Shown piece by piece: positions 36,057 to 47,373 of a stretch of 64,000 bases of DNA. Within the stretch, counting starts at the first letter, position 1. The number at the start of each line of letters is the position of its first letter. Below the pieces are notes generated by a model. It had not been told where the DNA came from. It ran no database searches and was given only the letters and a program-made list of their open reading frames with translations. The position numbers were made by a program, and so were the translations under genes. Location of the stretch: the NCBI RefSeq assembly GCF_020283565.1, contig NC_060060.1, positions 63,473,257 to 63,537,256 of the forward strand, written 5' to 3'. The stretch is from Trifolium pratense (taxonomy: Eukaryota; Streptophyta; Magnoliopsida; Fabales; Fabaceae).

Positions 36057-36904
36057 TCTCTGATGTTTTCTTATGTTTTTTTTCTGCTGTACTTTTGGTG
36101 TTTCTTTGATGTTACTTTTATGGGCAAGGCCCTGGATTTCTAGCACCTGTGTGTGCATTATGGTCTGTAATAATTGCACCCTGATACTTCTATTGTCTGC
36201 TACTCTATGTTTTCCTATGCATGGTGTTTGTCAAAATTGTGGCTAAAAAGGGGGAGTAGTGTGTGTGTGTGTGACAAGTGTGTGGACAGATGTTCTTACA
36301 TCTGTGACAAGTGTGTGGACAGATGTTCTTACATCTGGTGACTATTTCTGTGCAAATGATCTATGCTCGTATTCAGGGGGAGTGTGAGTAATATGCATGT
36401 GTTGAGGGGGAGTAGTGAATATTCTTTCTCTATCTGATGTTTGTATGCATGAATTCAGGGGGAGTGTGAGTGATAGTATCTCTTGATCGCCTGAATATAT
36501 TTGATGACAAATGTTGTGCCAAGTGTTATGGCACCAGACTAATGAATCCACTATCCACTATGACTGAGAATTTATTTTTCTCTGATGTTTTATGGGAATT
36601 TATTTTTCCTGTTGTTCTTATGATGAATGGATACGCGTTACACTATTAGGAGTTTATTTCTCCTACTTCTTAGCATCTACTATTGGGAGTTTATTTCTCC
36701 CTTGTGTTGATCCATGAGGCTAGTTGTGATTATTCCGCTGTTGCATTGCCTCTGATGCTACTTGACTATCTTGGAAGTAGTTTTATTGTGTGTTACTTTC
36801 TTTCCTAGTTGTGTGATCATGTTGACTCGAAGGAAAGGTAATACTGTATCTCTCTATATACTGGTCTAATATTGTTTTAGCCAAAATTTGCCAAAGGGGG
36901 AGAT
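36057..36904 (+). promoter_or_regulatory. Copia-1 3' region with repeated polypurine tracts and a tandem pair
   Basis: Tracts: AAAAAGGGGGAGTAG at 36244-36258, CAGGGGGAGTGTGAG at about 36374 and 36456, GAGGGGGAGTAGTG at about 36404, and the terminal AAAGGGGGAGAT at 36893-36904 next to the LTR. Two tandem copies of a roughly 32-bp unit starting GACAAGTGTGTGGACAG lie at about 36272-36335. Confidence 0.7.
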
Positions 36905-37943
36905 TGTTGGGTTTTTGTATGTTGGCTACATTTTGCAAAAACATATTTTAGCCAAGTGTTGAGACATATGTGCTGACCCCAAGTGTTGTGACAAATGTTG
37001 GTACACTTTGGAACAACACCTGTCTGTGTATCTGTGCGCGCCAGCTAGCGGTTATTATTTTCTACTCAATCTTTTGAAGATCTGATTGAAGAATTATTTC
37101 AAGGTTTCTTACAGAGGAAGGCGCACGTGTTTAATGTGTTTCAGGAGGCAGCCAAACCCTAGTTATATTTTCTAAAGGAATTATATTTTTGGAAAATATA
37201 TTTCTGCGTTTCAAAAATATAACTATTATTTTCAGAAATATATCACTGCTGCCGCAATTCTAGAAGCCCTAATTTTGTCTTGAAGCCCAAGTCATTCTAC
37301 TACTATAAATACGAAGGCAAGCATATGGTTTCAAGCATCTAAAATCGTGTCTTACAAAGCGTGTGTTTTTAGGGATTTTAGAGTGTTAATTGTGAGCCTT
37401 TCTTGTGTCTCATTGATGCAAGCTTAGGACCTGAGTGTTATTGAGTTGTAAGTGTGAACTTCTCCTAAGCTTTGAAGTACGGTGATTGTTCTATTATGTT
37501 GTGTGGTTTGCTCGCAAGCTTTTAAGCAAGAGTGAATCCTAGTTTCTTAGGAGTGTGTCTCCACCTGTTGTAATCGTTGAAGTTTATAACAACGTTGTCT
37601 GTGTTGTTAAGGTGGGAATTGGGACGGGGTCTCATATCTAGGAGTTCCTAGGTAGAAGTGTCATTGGGTAGTGATTAAGTGAGAAGTTGTAAACGGGTGA
37701 GTTTAGCTTCGAAGTAATACTGCTGATAGTGGACTTCATTCTCGGATTGGTATCCCAGAGTAGGCTTTAGGCTGAACTGGGTTAACAACTCTTGTGTGTT
37801 ATTTACCTTATTGTTTTTATTGTTTTATGTTAAGTACTCTGTTTATAGACAAGTGTTGGTGCACCGGTAACAACATCTGTCTACAACAGACAAGTGTTGA
37901 TACACCTTGATCAACACCTGTCCACTGTGTGCCAGGAATTTCA
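36905..37943 (+). repeat. Copia-1 right (3') LTR, 1039 bp
   Basis: TGTTGGG to TTTCA. TATAAATA at 37314-37321. Differs from the left LTR at 9 positions and lacks 2 bp in the CCCCC run. Followed by CAAAC. Confidence 0.93.
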
Positions 37944-38526
37944 CAAACCACTAATAACATTTGGTTGGCCAAGAATTAGAAATTATTATAAATGGAATGG
38001 AAATCAAAGTCTTACATTTCACTACTATGGTCAAGATACTTTTCTTATGATCGTTTGTGAGTTTGAACAAAATGAGTCTCCATCTTCTTTTCCCCAATAT
38101 CATAGTTTGAGTACAAATCTAGATGATTATCGTTCTTTCCTACTTGTGATAAAGGAATCCCATCTTAATTCCTCTAAACTGGTTAGTTCATAAATTTTAT
38201 CCTTTTTAAGTACTTTTTCATTTAATAGCCATTTTTTGTCCGTACGTATATACTAACAATTCAATTTTGTCAATCTTTAGCTTCTACCTCATGATTTTGG
38301 ATTCCACCTATCATTATCAGTTTATAGAGAATTCATACTATGCGGTGCTCATCATGAAAATGTCACATGCAAATTCACAAAAAATGGTGAAAATGGTGTT
38401 GAGTTTACCTTTACAAAAGGATGGAAGAAATGGTGTAAACTCAATAATATTGTTGAAGGAAATATATTAGATTTTAACTGTGATGATTTTATGTATACAA
38501 ATATTATTATCGTCAATAATATGTAA
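37944..38526 (+). pseudogene. B3-like copy 3, rest of exon 2 and exon 3
   Basis: Exon 2 resumes after the CAAAC duplication (PLITFGWPRIRNYYKW, FHYYGQDTFLM) and ends at 38181 before a GTTAGT donor. Exon 3 (38281-38526, 82 codons with stop) encodes LLPHDFGFHL and FTKGWKKWCKLNNIVEGNIL, the second B3 half. Splice borders and phase agree with copies 1 and 2. The separated left half lies at 10520-10642. The gene is destroyed by the nest and by an independent frameshift. Confidence 0.72.
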
Positions 38527-39546
38527 TTTATTATGGCATATATATATTTTCAGAATTTCTAAGCTGTTATGAATATATTTATACCATTATTGTATACATA
38601 ATATTAATTTTCTAATATGTTAGTACATTTAGATATATAAAACTCTCTATACCTTAACTACTACTTTAAATTTTTATAGGGTTAAGAACTAATTTAATAA
38701 AAATTTTATATAATAAATAAACCTAAAAATCAACCAATTTTTTTGTGCTACTTTTAAGCTAATTCGAGTTTTTTCATTTAGTTAAAATGATAAAATAAAT
38801 ATTACAATGTAAAATATATCCTTAAAAAATTATTAATTATCTGGTTAATTAAAATTTAACTAATATATATCATCGGTGTAAAATTATTTTATAAAAAGTT
38901 CAATAAAATGGCGGTACATCATATGTAGTAATTAAAAAATATGTGTCTGACAATTATATATAGTACATAAATTTTAAGAAATACCAACACTACAAAATAT
39001 TATTTTATATTATTAATCTTAAAATGATTCCCATATCCGTGCGACTAATAACTATTTTGAGAACTACATCTTCGTGTCTTTTCAAGAAGGATTTAATTTA
39101 AATGCACCAACGGTGTAAAATAATTTTACACCGTCGATAAATACCAACTATGTTTTCGACCACATTACCCCACTTCACCCCACTTTCTTTATACCAACCA
39201 TTATTCGACATATAATTTTTATGTAACCAAATTAACATTCCAACAATTGTGGTCCTAATTAATTGAAAAAGACCTATATCTCCGTGTATTTTCTATTAGG
39301 AGACATGAACAGTCACAAAATCTTTCTAAAGAGTTCTTTATTGGTTATACCACATCACAAACCATTGCCTTTTCCCAACAAAAGGAATACTTTCCATATT
39401 CTTCTTTACCTTTATGAGATAAATGCCAAAAAGCACTTTCCTTTTCAACATTTCACTATCATCACGCAACAAGAACTCTACAATTCCCCAGCCATTAGAT
39501 CCGCCAAAATCTTCTTCCCTATCAAACCAAAACCGTTCAGATTCAA
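38527..39546. other. AT-rich spacer between B3 copies 3 and 4, with MITE-like palindromes
   Basis: No gene. CGGTGTAAAAT..ATTTTACACCG at 39111-39133 is a perfect 23-bp palindrome, and a related half CGGTGTAAAATTATTTTA is at about 38874. This is typical of small inverted-repeat elements of legumes, but I could not fix both ends. Confidence 0.45.
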
Positions 39547-41634
39547 ATGGCGTCTTCATCAAAATGGTAATCAATTTGTACTTTTTCAAGTTTGAATCGT
39601 TTGTTCCTGTTATTTGTTTGTTCATGCATGCTTAATAAAGTTTTCACATCATCATCTTTTCCAGTTTATCAATTATCTTGATAAACTACTTAATCCATAC
39701 AAATGAAGACTTTCATTGGTCATTGTTCTTAAGTTTTATGAAAATCGTAGCATATATGTCATATATAAGTTTAAATATTAAACCCCTGATACTTTTGTAA
39801 GATAAATTGTTCAATTCGAATATATCTGAATATGTTACTAATAGGTCGTTATTTATATTGTTTTTCAATCACCAAATTTACTGCTTTTAAGACTGAGTTT
39901 TAATTTATTTTTTTTTTGTAATTGTTGCTATTTTTTAGCACTACACCAAACAATCCAAATCAAAGAATCAGCACTTTCGAAAGTGTGATTTATCCGACAG
40001 AGGTACGCCAGTCGTTAATTACTTAGATAATCTATTGTAGATACTATTATTTTCGTATAATTTTATATGTTATACAAAAATTTGACCCCCCAATTTATTT
40101 TTCCTGATTCTGTCACTGATAATTATAAGACTATAATTTATAAGTTATACGACTCAATTTGTTTGTCAAGTTTTAAAATATATAATGTTTTTCAATATTA
40201 GGGACCAATTGACATTCCAATTAGTTTCTTGAATGATTGGAAATACGAATTGTACAAACAAAAGGAAGGGACAATTACCAGTAATTCTGAATTAGTGAAG
40301 ATTTATCTCAATTTGAATGAAGATATTTGCTTCATGTTCTATGGCCAACTTGTGGCTAAGAAATTTGGTTTTCAGCACCCTACCAAAGTGCTTTTCGATT
40401 ATAAAATCCATCTTAACGAATTCGCAATGACATACATTGAGACGATGGAGATTCCTGATAGGCCAACAACATTTGAAACAATTATCAGTCCTTTTCAGGT
40501 AGACCATGACATGCTATGCTCTTTGATTTCAGTAACACATTCACATTATGCAAATTGTCAATTATGTCTAATCATGGTTTTTTAACTTTAATTTCAGACA
40601 AAAATCTTAATTCCAACTGAGTTTCATGAACTTTGGAAAAGAGAGATCAATCGACTAAACTATGGTAGGATTGTAGCAGATCGTTGTTGGGCACATGTAA
40701 CATTTGAAAAGGATGATACCAATTTCTTTATGAATGGCAATGATGTTTCCGAAGTTCTTGGACTTGAGAGACCAATAAAGGTTCTTCTTGACTATAAAAT
40801 TAAAAACAATGATTTTCATATGACCTTTATAAGTGTGGTTGAGGATGCAGCACCTCAAGTCATGGTAATGCTTCATTGATCTTGCATTTCAAAATCTAAA
40901 TATTTCAGATAAAAAATAATGGTCTATAACGAATATCTATTTTTTCAGGATGAAGCTGAGGAAGAGGATAATGGAGAAGATCATGTTCAAGAAGAAGGTG
41001 AACAGGTGACAGTTACATGGTATACAACAGTGACAAAGGCTTTGGCTAATCTTTCAAAGAAACAAGTGATGGTAATATTTCATACCATTGAAATTCTTTA
41101 ATACTTAATTAGATTTACATTTCAATTGTTCTGCCATTGAGACATTTTACCTGTTTGGACAATAAATAATAATATGTTTATATACTCTGAGATATATAGT
41201 TTGATTGCAGACTATTCTATTTGTTTTTTGGATTCATGCGATTTACGCTTATCGTGCCTTCATTATTACTTATTTTGTAACCTATGAAAAATATGGAGTG
41301 TAATCATATAGTTTTAAGTTCAAACTCACTATCTGTGATCATTTTTGTGTTATTATTGCAGCATTTTCCAAATGCAATTTCAAGAGGTATCCTTGCCAAT
41401 GTGAACAAGATTCAGCTAATATCGGATGACACAATTTTTGAAGTTGAATGCCAAATTCATACTTCAAAAAGATCGCTGAAAACTGACCACTATGAAAAGC
41501 CCATTGGTAAAGGATGGTACGATTACGTTCGCCTTCACAGACCAAGGGCTGGAGATACTTTGAGGTTTGTCCTGTTTCCAGAAACAGATGAGCTTAATGT
41601 GAGGATTATACGCCGGAATATGCATCAGAATTAG
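39547..41634 (+). CDS. B3-domain protein, copy 4 (intact, 6 exons, several B3-like units)
   Basis: Exons: 39547-39566, 39939-40002, 40202-40498, 40598-40864, 40949-41071 and 41362-41634, all with GT..AG borders and a continuous frame, about 347 residues. Exon 3 (99 codons) holds a B3-like unit (DIPISFLNDWKYEL, FMFYGQLVAKKFG); exon 4 a second one (ILIPTEFHELWKREI, VTFEKDDTNFFM); exon 5 an acidic linker (DEAEEEDNGEDHVQEE) and exon 6 a third (GKGWYDYVRLHRPRAGDTLRF). The final GD turn and strand match the minus-strand fragment at 4489. The exon-per-domain layout and acidic linker are as in plant REM-type B3 factors, which act in the nucleus. No lesion was found. The first exon is only 20 bp, so the start is the least certain part. 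Confidence 0.7.
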
Positions 41635-42806
41635 GACCGGTAATCTTTGTTGCTCTGTGACTTTATTCCAAAAGCCTCTTTATTATCATATGATATCTTT
41701 TGTGTTGATCATGTTGAATCTGAATTTCAAATTATTTACCTAATGTATATGTGTACTAAGACTTAGCAAGAACTAATGTCATCTACTATAATATGTGTAA
41801 GGTGAATGTTGAACTTCATATCCTTTGCTTTGTAATATTACAACTATTATATTTTGCCGGAGATTTAATTAAAGTTATTTTAGCCTGAATTACAGTAGAT
41901 CATAAGTAATGGATTATAAAGCTGAAATCTTGACAATATTCCCATCTATAATTTATGATGATTTTGTTTTGCAATTGACAGAAATATCATATTTCTCAAA
42001 AACCATATCAATATTCCCAAATTGTTAATTGGGGTATTGCGTAGAAAATCCTACCCATTTAAATCATCCAGAAGTTAATTACTGATATAGATATTGGTAT
42101 TACTGATATAGATTAATATGACTATAGATATATTAAACGTGTAAAATCTGATAATCATGTAGTTACAAAAGTTTTCATAAGATAATGGAATATTTTTTGC
42201 AGATAAAAATTTAAAATTACCTGATCTACATCAACAAAACTTTGAATGATTCACATGAAATTTGTTTGGAAACGTCTGGAATTTTGTTTGCCTGCAAATG
42301 GAAAATGTTTGCTAGATCACCTTAGTCAAACCTAGCCGTATTGTTATGTTGAAACGAAACAAATTGGATGTGGGTTTAGAAGGTTGGATATAGGGTTTGT
42401 CATGGGCCAACTTTGTCTTTGTCCCAAATTTATGGCTCAAATTGAATCATCTTTTATTGTTTCCTTAATATATTATTTGTGTGACAATCAAATTGTGTCG
42501 AAAAAATTTCCTCCAATTATTCAATCAACTCCTAAAAAATTGTTTTTCCCCGTACATCTACCCATTTATGTTTGATTCATCTACCCAATTATGTTTGATT
42601 TTTGTTTCTTCAAAGAAAATCTTATGTTTGTTTTTTATTATTTTTTTCCTTTATACGATTTTATCTATTAAACACCATAATTTTGGATGTACATATTTAG
42701 AGAGTTATACTTTTTTTCGTATCTAAATATGTACAAAAGCTAGGAATTTAACATTAATTTCTATGGCTGATATGAAGTTAAATTTCAATATATCAACCGC
42801 GCATAT
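41635..42806. other. AT-rich spacer
   Basis: No gene or clear element. Short direct repeats only, for example GATATAGATATTGGTATTACTGATATAG at about 42083-42110, in which ACTGATATAGAT occurs twice. Confidence 0.5.
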
Positions 42807-43277
42807 AGGGGTCCTCGCGGTTCGGTTTAGATCGATTTTTAAGTAAAATCTCATCCGATCCAAAATGAAATTCATTTGCAATTTAGTTCGGTTTCCAATG
42901 ACAAATAAAGAAATCCGATCCAATCCAACATTATGCAGTTTAATTTGGATCGGTTTTTGGATATCCACATTATAAATTATATTTTTTTTAATAAATATAA
43001 ATATTATAAAAAAAAATAACAAATAATAGTTTTAAATTTTTGAGAAAATAAATATTAAGCTTGATGTAAAATATAACATATAATATAATGAAAATTTAAA
43101 TTTTAGAATGACAATAAGCAATTATATTCGAAATCAATTCGAAATCCAATCAGATCCAGTGGTTTTCACAAAAGAATATCCAAACACATAAAAAAAACTT
43201 CGATTTTTTGCAGTTTTCAGTTATTTTGGATCAAATTTCAGTTATTATTTAGATTTGTTTGGATTTGAGCACCCCCT
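42807..43277. mobile_element. Small hAT-like MITE, about 471 bp
   Basis: The left end AGGGGTCCTCG and the reversed right end AGGGGGTGCTC are imperfect inverted repeats. Inside the left end is GGTTCGGTTTAGATCG, followed by several GATC-rich repeats, a pattern common in legume hAT-type MITEs. The flanks ACCGCGCATA and ACCACATATA are similar but not the same, so the target duplication is uncertain. Confidence 0.5.
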
Positions 43278-44139
43278 AACCACATATACTTTGGTTGGCC
43301 AATAAATATAAATTAGTACGAATTAACCGCAAATGAGAAACTTCCATTTATTTACCATGATGAAGATTCATTCTTAATGATTATTTGAGAAAATGGACAA
43401 ACTTATCAACGCAAAATATATGCGCTTATATCCATAATTTCATTTCAATTAACCAAAATGATAGTTCGTTTCAGCTATTTTTAACTACCTTCAATATTAA
43501 TTAAAATGAATTTGAAAGTTCATAACTCAATTCATAACTACATTGAATTTTTTTACAGATACATTCAAAATCATAACTGAAAAGCTATTTTATCCTTTTT
43601 GCGAATTCAACAATATTATCCGATGATTACTTATACAATAAATAGCCAAACACTACGTCAAAGGCAACGTCCTCATTATTACAAAAAAGTAATAATTATC
43701 GATATTGGTTTAAGGAAATCACATATTTTCTAATGTTATTTATATTTTTTATTGTGAATTTTTTTTATGTTTTAATAATCAATTCATCTAATTTTTTCAA
43801 CTTTGAGCTTGGCATATTTATTTGATACAAGTAAACACCCACTTTAAACTTTGTATACATGTACTCATAATATTTAATTTAAATATACTAACATTAAAAC
43901 AAACCAGGAAACAGTTTCATTGATTAACAACCATAAACTACATTCAACATCAACAAGGAAAATAAAGGATAAACATCAACCCTAAACATAATTACCACAA
44001 AGTCAAACCAAATTACACTTAGATAACCTACATTTTACTATGCAGCCAACACCTTCATTCATTAAGATCTTCTTAACCTAAAATAGCAAACATTAAAACC
44101 AAATTAACTTAAATACCATAATCAAAAGCTTACATCAAA
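43278..44139. other. AT-rich spacer
   Basis: No gene seen. TTGGTTGGCCAATAAATATAA near 43291 resembles B3 exon sequence of copy 3 (GGTTGGCCAAGAATTAGAAAT) and is followed by further similar words (TTACCATGATGAAGATTCATTCTTAATG), so a badly decayed B3 fragment may lie at about 43285-43390. Confidence 0.4.
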
Positions 44140-44775
44140 TCATATTTGCAACCTCGCTTTTTTCCAACAACAAGCAGCATCCAACATAATCAACTTTCTC
44201 ACCTCATATTTTAAAAACACGCACAACATTGTTACCACAGTTAACAAGCGAAAAATTAAAGGACAATAAAACTTCTCCGATACATCTATCAAAGCCTCAC
44301 ACAATGCCTTACCCCACCGTTCAAAAACCTCGGGTTTAAGAATCGAACGACAAAACTCCGCTTCTAATAAACCATTGCACCCGGGAACTGGACACCCAAT
44401 ATTTGTGATGTTATCATCAAGTTTGGAACTGATGTACATTGACACGCAATCTGAGCAATAAGCATGAGAGCAACCGCTGATGAAGAAAGCATCCTTAATC
44501 GTTTTAGTGTCAGTGCAGATTTCGCAAACAAACGCCGCAGCTCTGGAATTTGAAGACTCTCCGTTTTCGAATCTTTTACGTTTTCCGAAAGGGATAGTTT
44601 TTGGAATGAAATTGAGGATCTTAATGTCATCGTCGTCTTCTTCATCGGAAAGATTAATGACATCAGAGATGGCTCGCTTGACGGATAAACGGTAGGTGTC
44701 GACGTCGATTATCTCCGGAGTGGATTGTGGAACTGCATTGCTTTTTCTTGGAAGGTGCAATGTTTCCAAGTCCAT
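44140..44775 (-). pseudogene. RBR-type E3 ubiquitin ligase, N-terminal part (RING1 only)
   Basis: ATG at 44773-44775, 211 residues. An acidic DEEDDDD patch and a basic KRKR patch precede RING1: CEIC at about residue 83, then GCSHAYCSDC and GCPVPGC, all zinc ligands present. After that come CRSILKPEVFERWG and EKFYCP, as in plant RBR ligases, which pass ubiquitin from an E2 through a catalytic cysteine to a target. The family continues with IBR and RING2 domains. Here the sequence loses the match right after FYCP; a neighbouring frame gives SLVNCGNNVVR, which may be the eroded continuation. Without RING2 there is no catalytic Cys, so I call a truncated copy. Its first upstream bases are part of a 195-bp direct repeat. 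Confidence 0.72.
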
Positions 44776-44776
44776 T

Positions 44777-45237
44777 GAGATGATGAAAAAGTTTTTTAAT
44801 AGAGATTGTAAACTTGATAATTTGATATATTGATAATTAAAATTAAAATGATTTAATTAAAGGAGATGATGAAAAGGTTTTTTAATAGAGATTGTAAACT
44901 TTTCTTCTAGAGTGCCACATCATCAAAATACTTGATTGTGAGCAACTCAACATTCCTTTTACTTGTAAAAGAATGTAAAAGAATAATTAAAATTAAAATG
45001 ATTTAATTAAAGATAATTAAAATTAAAATGATTTAATCAAAAGAGATGATGAAAAGGTTTTCTAATAGAGATTGTAAACTTGATAATTTGATATATTGAT
45101 AATTAAAATTAAAATGATTTAATTAAAGGAGATGATGAAAAGATTTTTTAATAGAGATTGTAAACTTTTCTTGTAGAGTGCCACATCATCAAAATACTTG
45201 ATTGTGAGCAACTCAACATTCCTTTTACTTGTAAAAG
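44777..45237. repeat. 195-bp direct repeat, two units, each with an inner 86-bp step
   Basis: Units 44777-44971 and 45043-45237 have equal length and few differences. Each starts GAGATGATGAAAA and ends CTTGTAAAAG. Inside each unit the start motif recurs 86 bp on (44863 and 45129), so the motif occurs four times. The spacer between units also holds ATTAAAATTAAAATGATTTA repeats. The first unit starts next to the start codon of the RBR fragment. Confidence 0.88.
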
Positions 45238-46092
45238 ATGGTTATAACGGCGTAATACAGTACAGTATATATTCGTATTTTTTTGACGCAATTTATTCAT
45301 ATTTTTGAAAACTGAATTTACGTTTGATGCATAGATCAAGGGATTTTGTTACCAAACTTATTAAATTGGTTCAATATATTTTGATGCAATTGGAATCCTA
45401 GTTAAGTAATTATGCACAGTATTTAAATAATAAAATCCGTTTAGTCAAAAACAAATAATAATAATAATAATAATAATAATAGTAATATATGTCAAAAAAA
45501 AATAATAATAATAGTAATAATAATCTATTTATACTATATATATAATATAAATATGATACATGAGTTTTGGTGTGGATTTTTCATAATAATAACAATATCC
45601 TTATTTTTTTTAGTAGCAAAACAAAAATCATTTATTAACAAACTCACCATAACATAACACATTTTTTTAGCAACAAAAATCATTTATTAACAAACTCACC
45701 ATAATATGAAACTTTTTTTTAGACACAGGCAGGCACGCTTGCCTGACCCGCTAGTAGTAATAATAATTATCAATAATAATAATAATAATAATAAAATCCG
45801 TAAAAAATAAAATATAATAAAATAAAACTAAAAAAAGTACAGTAACTAATTAAATTATTATTTTTGTTTAAATAACCTTTTGTTTTTGAAGAATTGTTTA
45901 AATAACCTTATAATTAACTAGAAATTTAATGTTTGAAATTCTATTCTTCACATGTCTGTACGTGTATACCAATATGACACACGCAAGATAATAAATATTG
46001 AAATAATAAATACACGAGTAATCTTCAATATTCAGAAGTGCAAGGAATGAAAATCTTCATGTGATCTTCAAATATCTTCATTTAATCTTCAA
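45238..46092. repeat. Spacer with (AAT)n microsatellites and a tandem 53-bp pair
   Basis: AAT runs at about 45456-45483 and 45768-45793. The block AAAAATCATTTATTAACAAA with CTCACCATAA occurs at about 45625 and 45678. GGCAGGCACGCTTGCCTGACC near 45728 is a partial palindrome. No gene. Confidence 0.7.
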
Positions 46093-47373
46093 TTTTTTAT
46101 TTTTTTTTGAAAGCAAACTTTATTAAAAAACTAAGAAGATAAAAGGCCAGACACATAAAGGTACATCATTACACTACTCCTAATTGGGCTCTATTTCGGC
46201 CCAATTGGCCATCTCATGGGCAACTCTATTGGCAGAACGCTTAACCCATCTAATATCAATGTTAGGGTTATCTTCTAAAAGCTTCACACATCGCCGAACC
46301 ACACAACCCCAATTCTTCCTAATAAGAGATTTCCTCTTGACGGCATTAACAAGGAGCTGAGAGTCCATCTCTATCATCACCTGGTGTACATCAAGTTTTT
46401 CAATCCAATCCATGCCATCGTTCAAACCCAAAGCTTCGCCCATAACAATATTAGACGATCCACTATGAACTCGAGTTGCAGCTCCGACGGCGCTTCCATC
46501 CGACCGTCTCAAGACCATCCCTGTAAACCAATGGCCATCACTGCTTAGGTGAGCATCCACATTGATTTTCAAGGTGCCCCTAAGCGGTGGACTCCAGCAA
46601 TTGTCATTACTGCCACCGTTGGTCTTAGCGTAAGGGTTTTGGGTCTTCACATCACCATGAGTTTGGTACTCATGTAGCTGATTCAACGCAATGGTACTAA
46701 TCTCTTGAGAAGGTAAGCTCTTTTACTGAAACACCAATAGATTCCTCACATTACATATCGCATAAATGATTGCTATAATTTTTTCCATGCATTCCTTGTC
46801 AGTGTTACTTATCATGTAAAGAGTCCAGTCATAGAAGTCTGTTAGGTGGTTTTGGTCTAGGTTGAGTGTTAGAGGGGACGCAAACCAAACCTTCTTTGTG
46901 CTTTCACATTCCAGAAACACATGGTGGGTAGTCTCTATATGGTTAAAACACCGTGGGCACAGAGGGTCACATCTGACCCCTTTTTTGAATAAATTTCCTT
47001 TCACTGGTATAACATTATCAAGTATTCTCCATAGAAGGTGACTGTGCTTAGGGGGCACCTTTAAATCCCATAACACCTTTCATATCTCTTTAGAATTGTT
47101 GGATGAAGTGGCGTTATTAGATTGACTGTTCCAATGCATAATGGCATGATAGCCAGACTTCACTGTGTAATTACCATCTTGTGTGCTATCCCAAGTGAGG
47201 GTATATGGCCGAGTCTTTGTCAATGATAGGAATTTGAAGGATCACCTGGGCATCATGGGGTGAAAACACCTGATTAATAATGGCTTCATTCCATTCATTA
47301 TAGTTAGCATCTATAAGCTCCCTAACATGGATAAGATTCAAGTTGTTTGGCTTGGGGTTGCACCTAATAGTAG
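46093..47373 (-). mobile_element. LINE (non-LTR retrotransposon), 3' part, 5' end cut by the Athila LTR
   Basis: On minus: remains of an RT C-terminal region with DGNYTVKSGYH (about 47150), a zf-RVT zinc finger (47076-46723: PPKHSHLLWR, CPRCFNHIETTHHVFLEC) and an RNase H (46686-46180: LKINVDAHLS, VMGEALGLNDG, IEMDSQLL, HEMAN). The frame is broken near 47190 and between the two ORFs. A poly-T at 46093-46108 is the poly-A tail of the minus-strand element. At 47374 it stops against the LTR of the next element. Confidence 0.8.
46180..46686 (-). pseudogene. LINE RNase H domain
   Basis: 168 residues. The plant LINE RNase H (RVT_3 type) removes RNA from the RNA-DNA hybrid. Acidic residues in INVDAH, GEALGL and EMDSQ are the expected metal ligands, and the C-terminus WVKRSANRVAHEMAN fits the family. 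It lies downstream of the zf-RVT part and is separated from it by a stop and frame change. Confidence 0.78.

Larger units (their letters stand above)
10643..37943 (+). mobile_element. Copia-1: Sire/Maximus-lineage LTR retrotransposon, host of the nest
   Basis: The element runs from TGTTGGG to TTTCA with 1041- and 1039-bp LTRs, and is bordered by CAAAC. Own sequence: LTR, PBS, start of gag (11753-11789), then the Gypsy insertion, then gag-pol and envelope-like ORF (28983-36056), a polypurine-rich 3' region and the right LTR. Domain order PR-INT-RT-RNaseH marks Copia. The long coiled-coil gag with two CCHC knuckles and the third ORF in the pol frame mark the Sire lineage. The LTR pair differs at 9 positions plus a 2-bp gap by hand count. 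At the often used plant rate of 1.3e-8 per site per year this is roughly 0.3 million years (inference). Confidence 0.93.
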
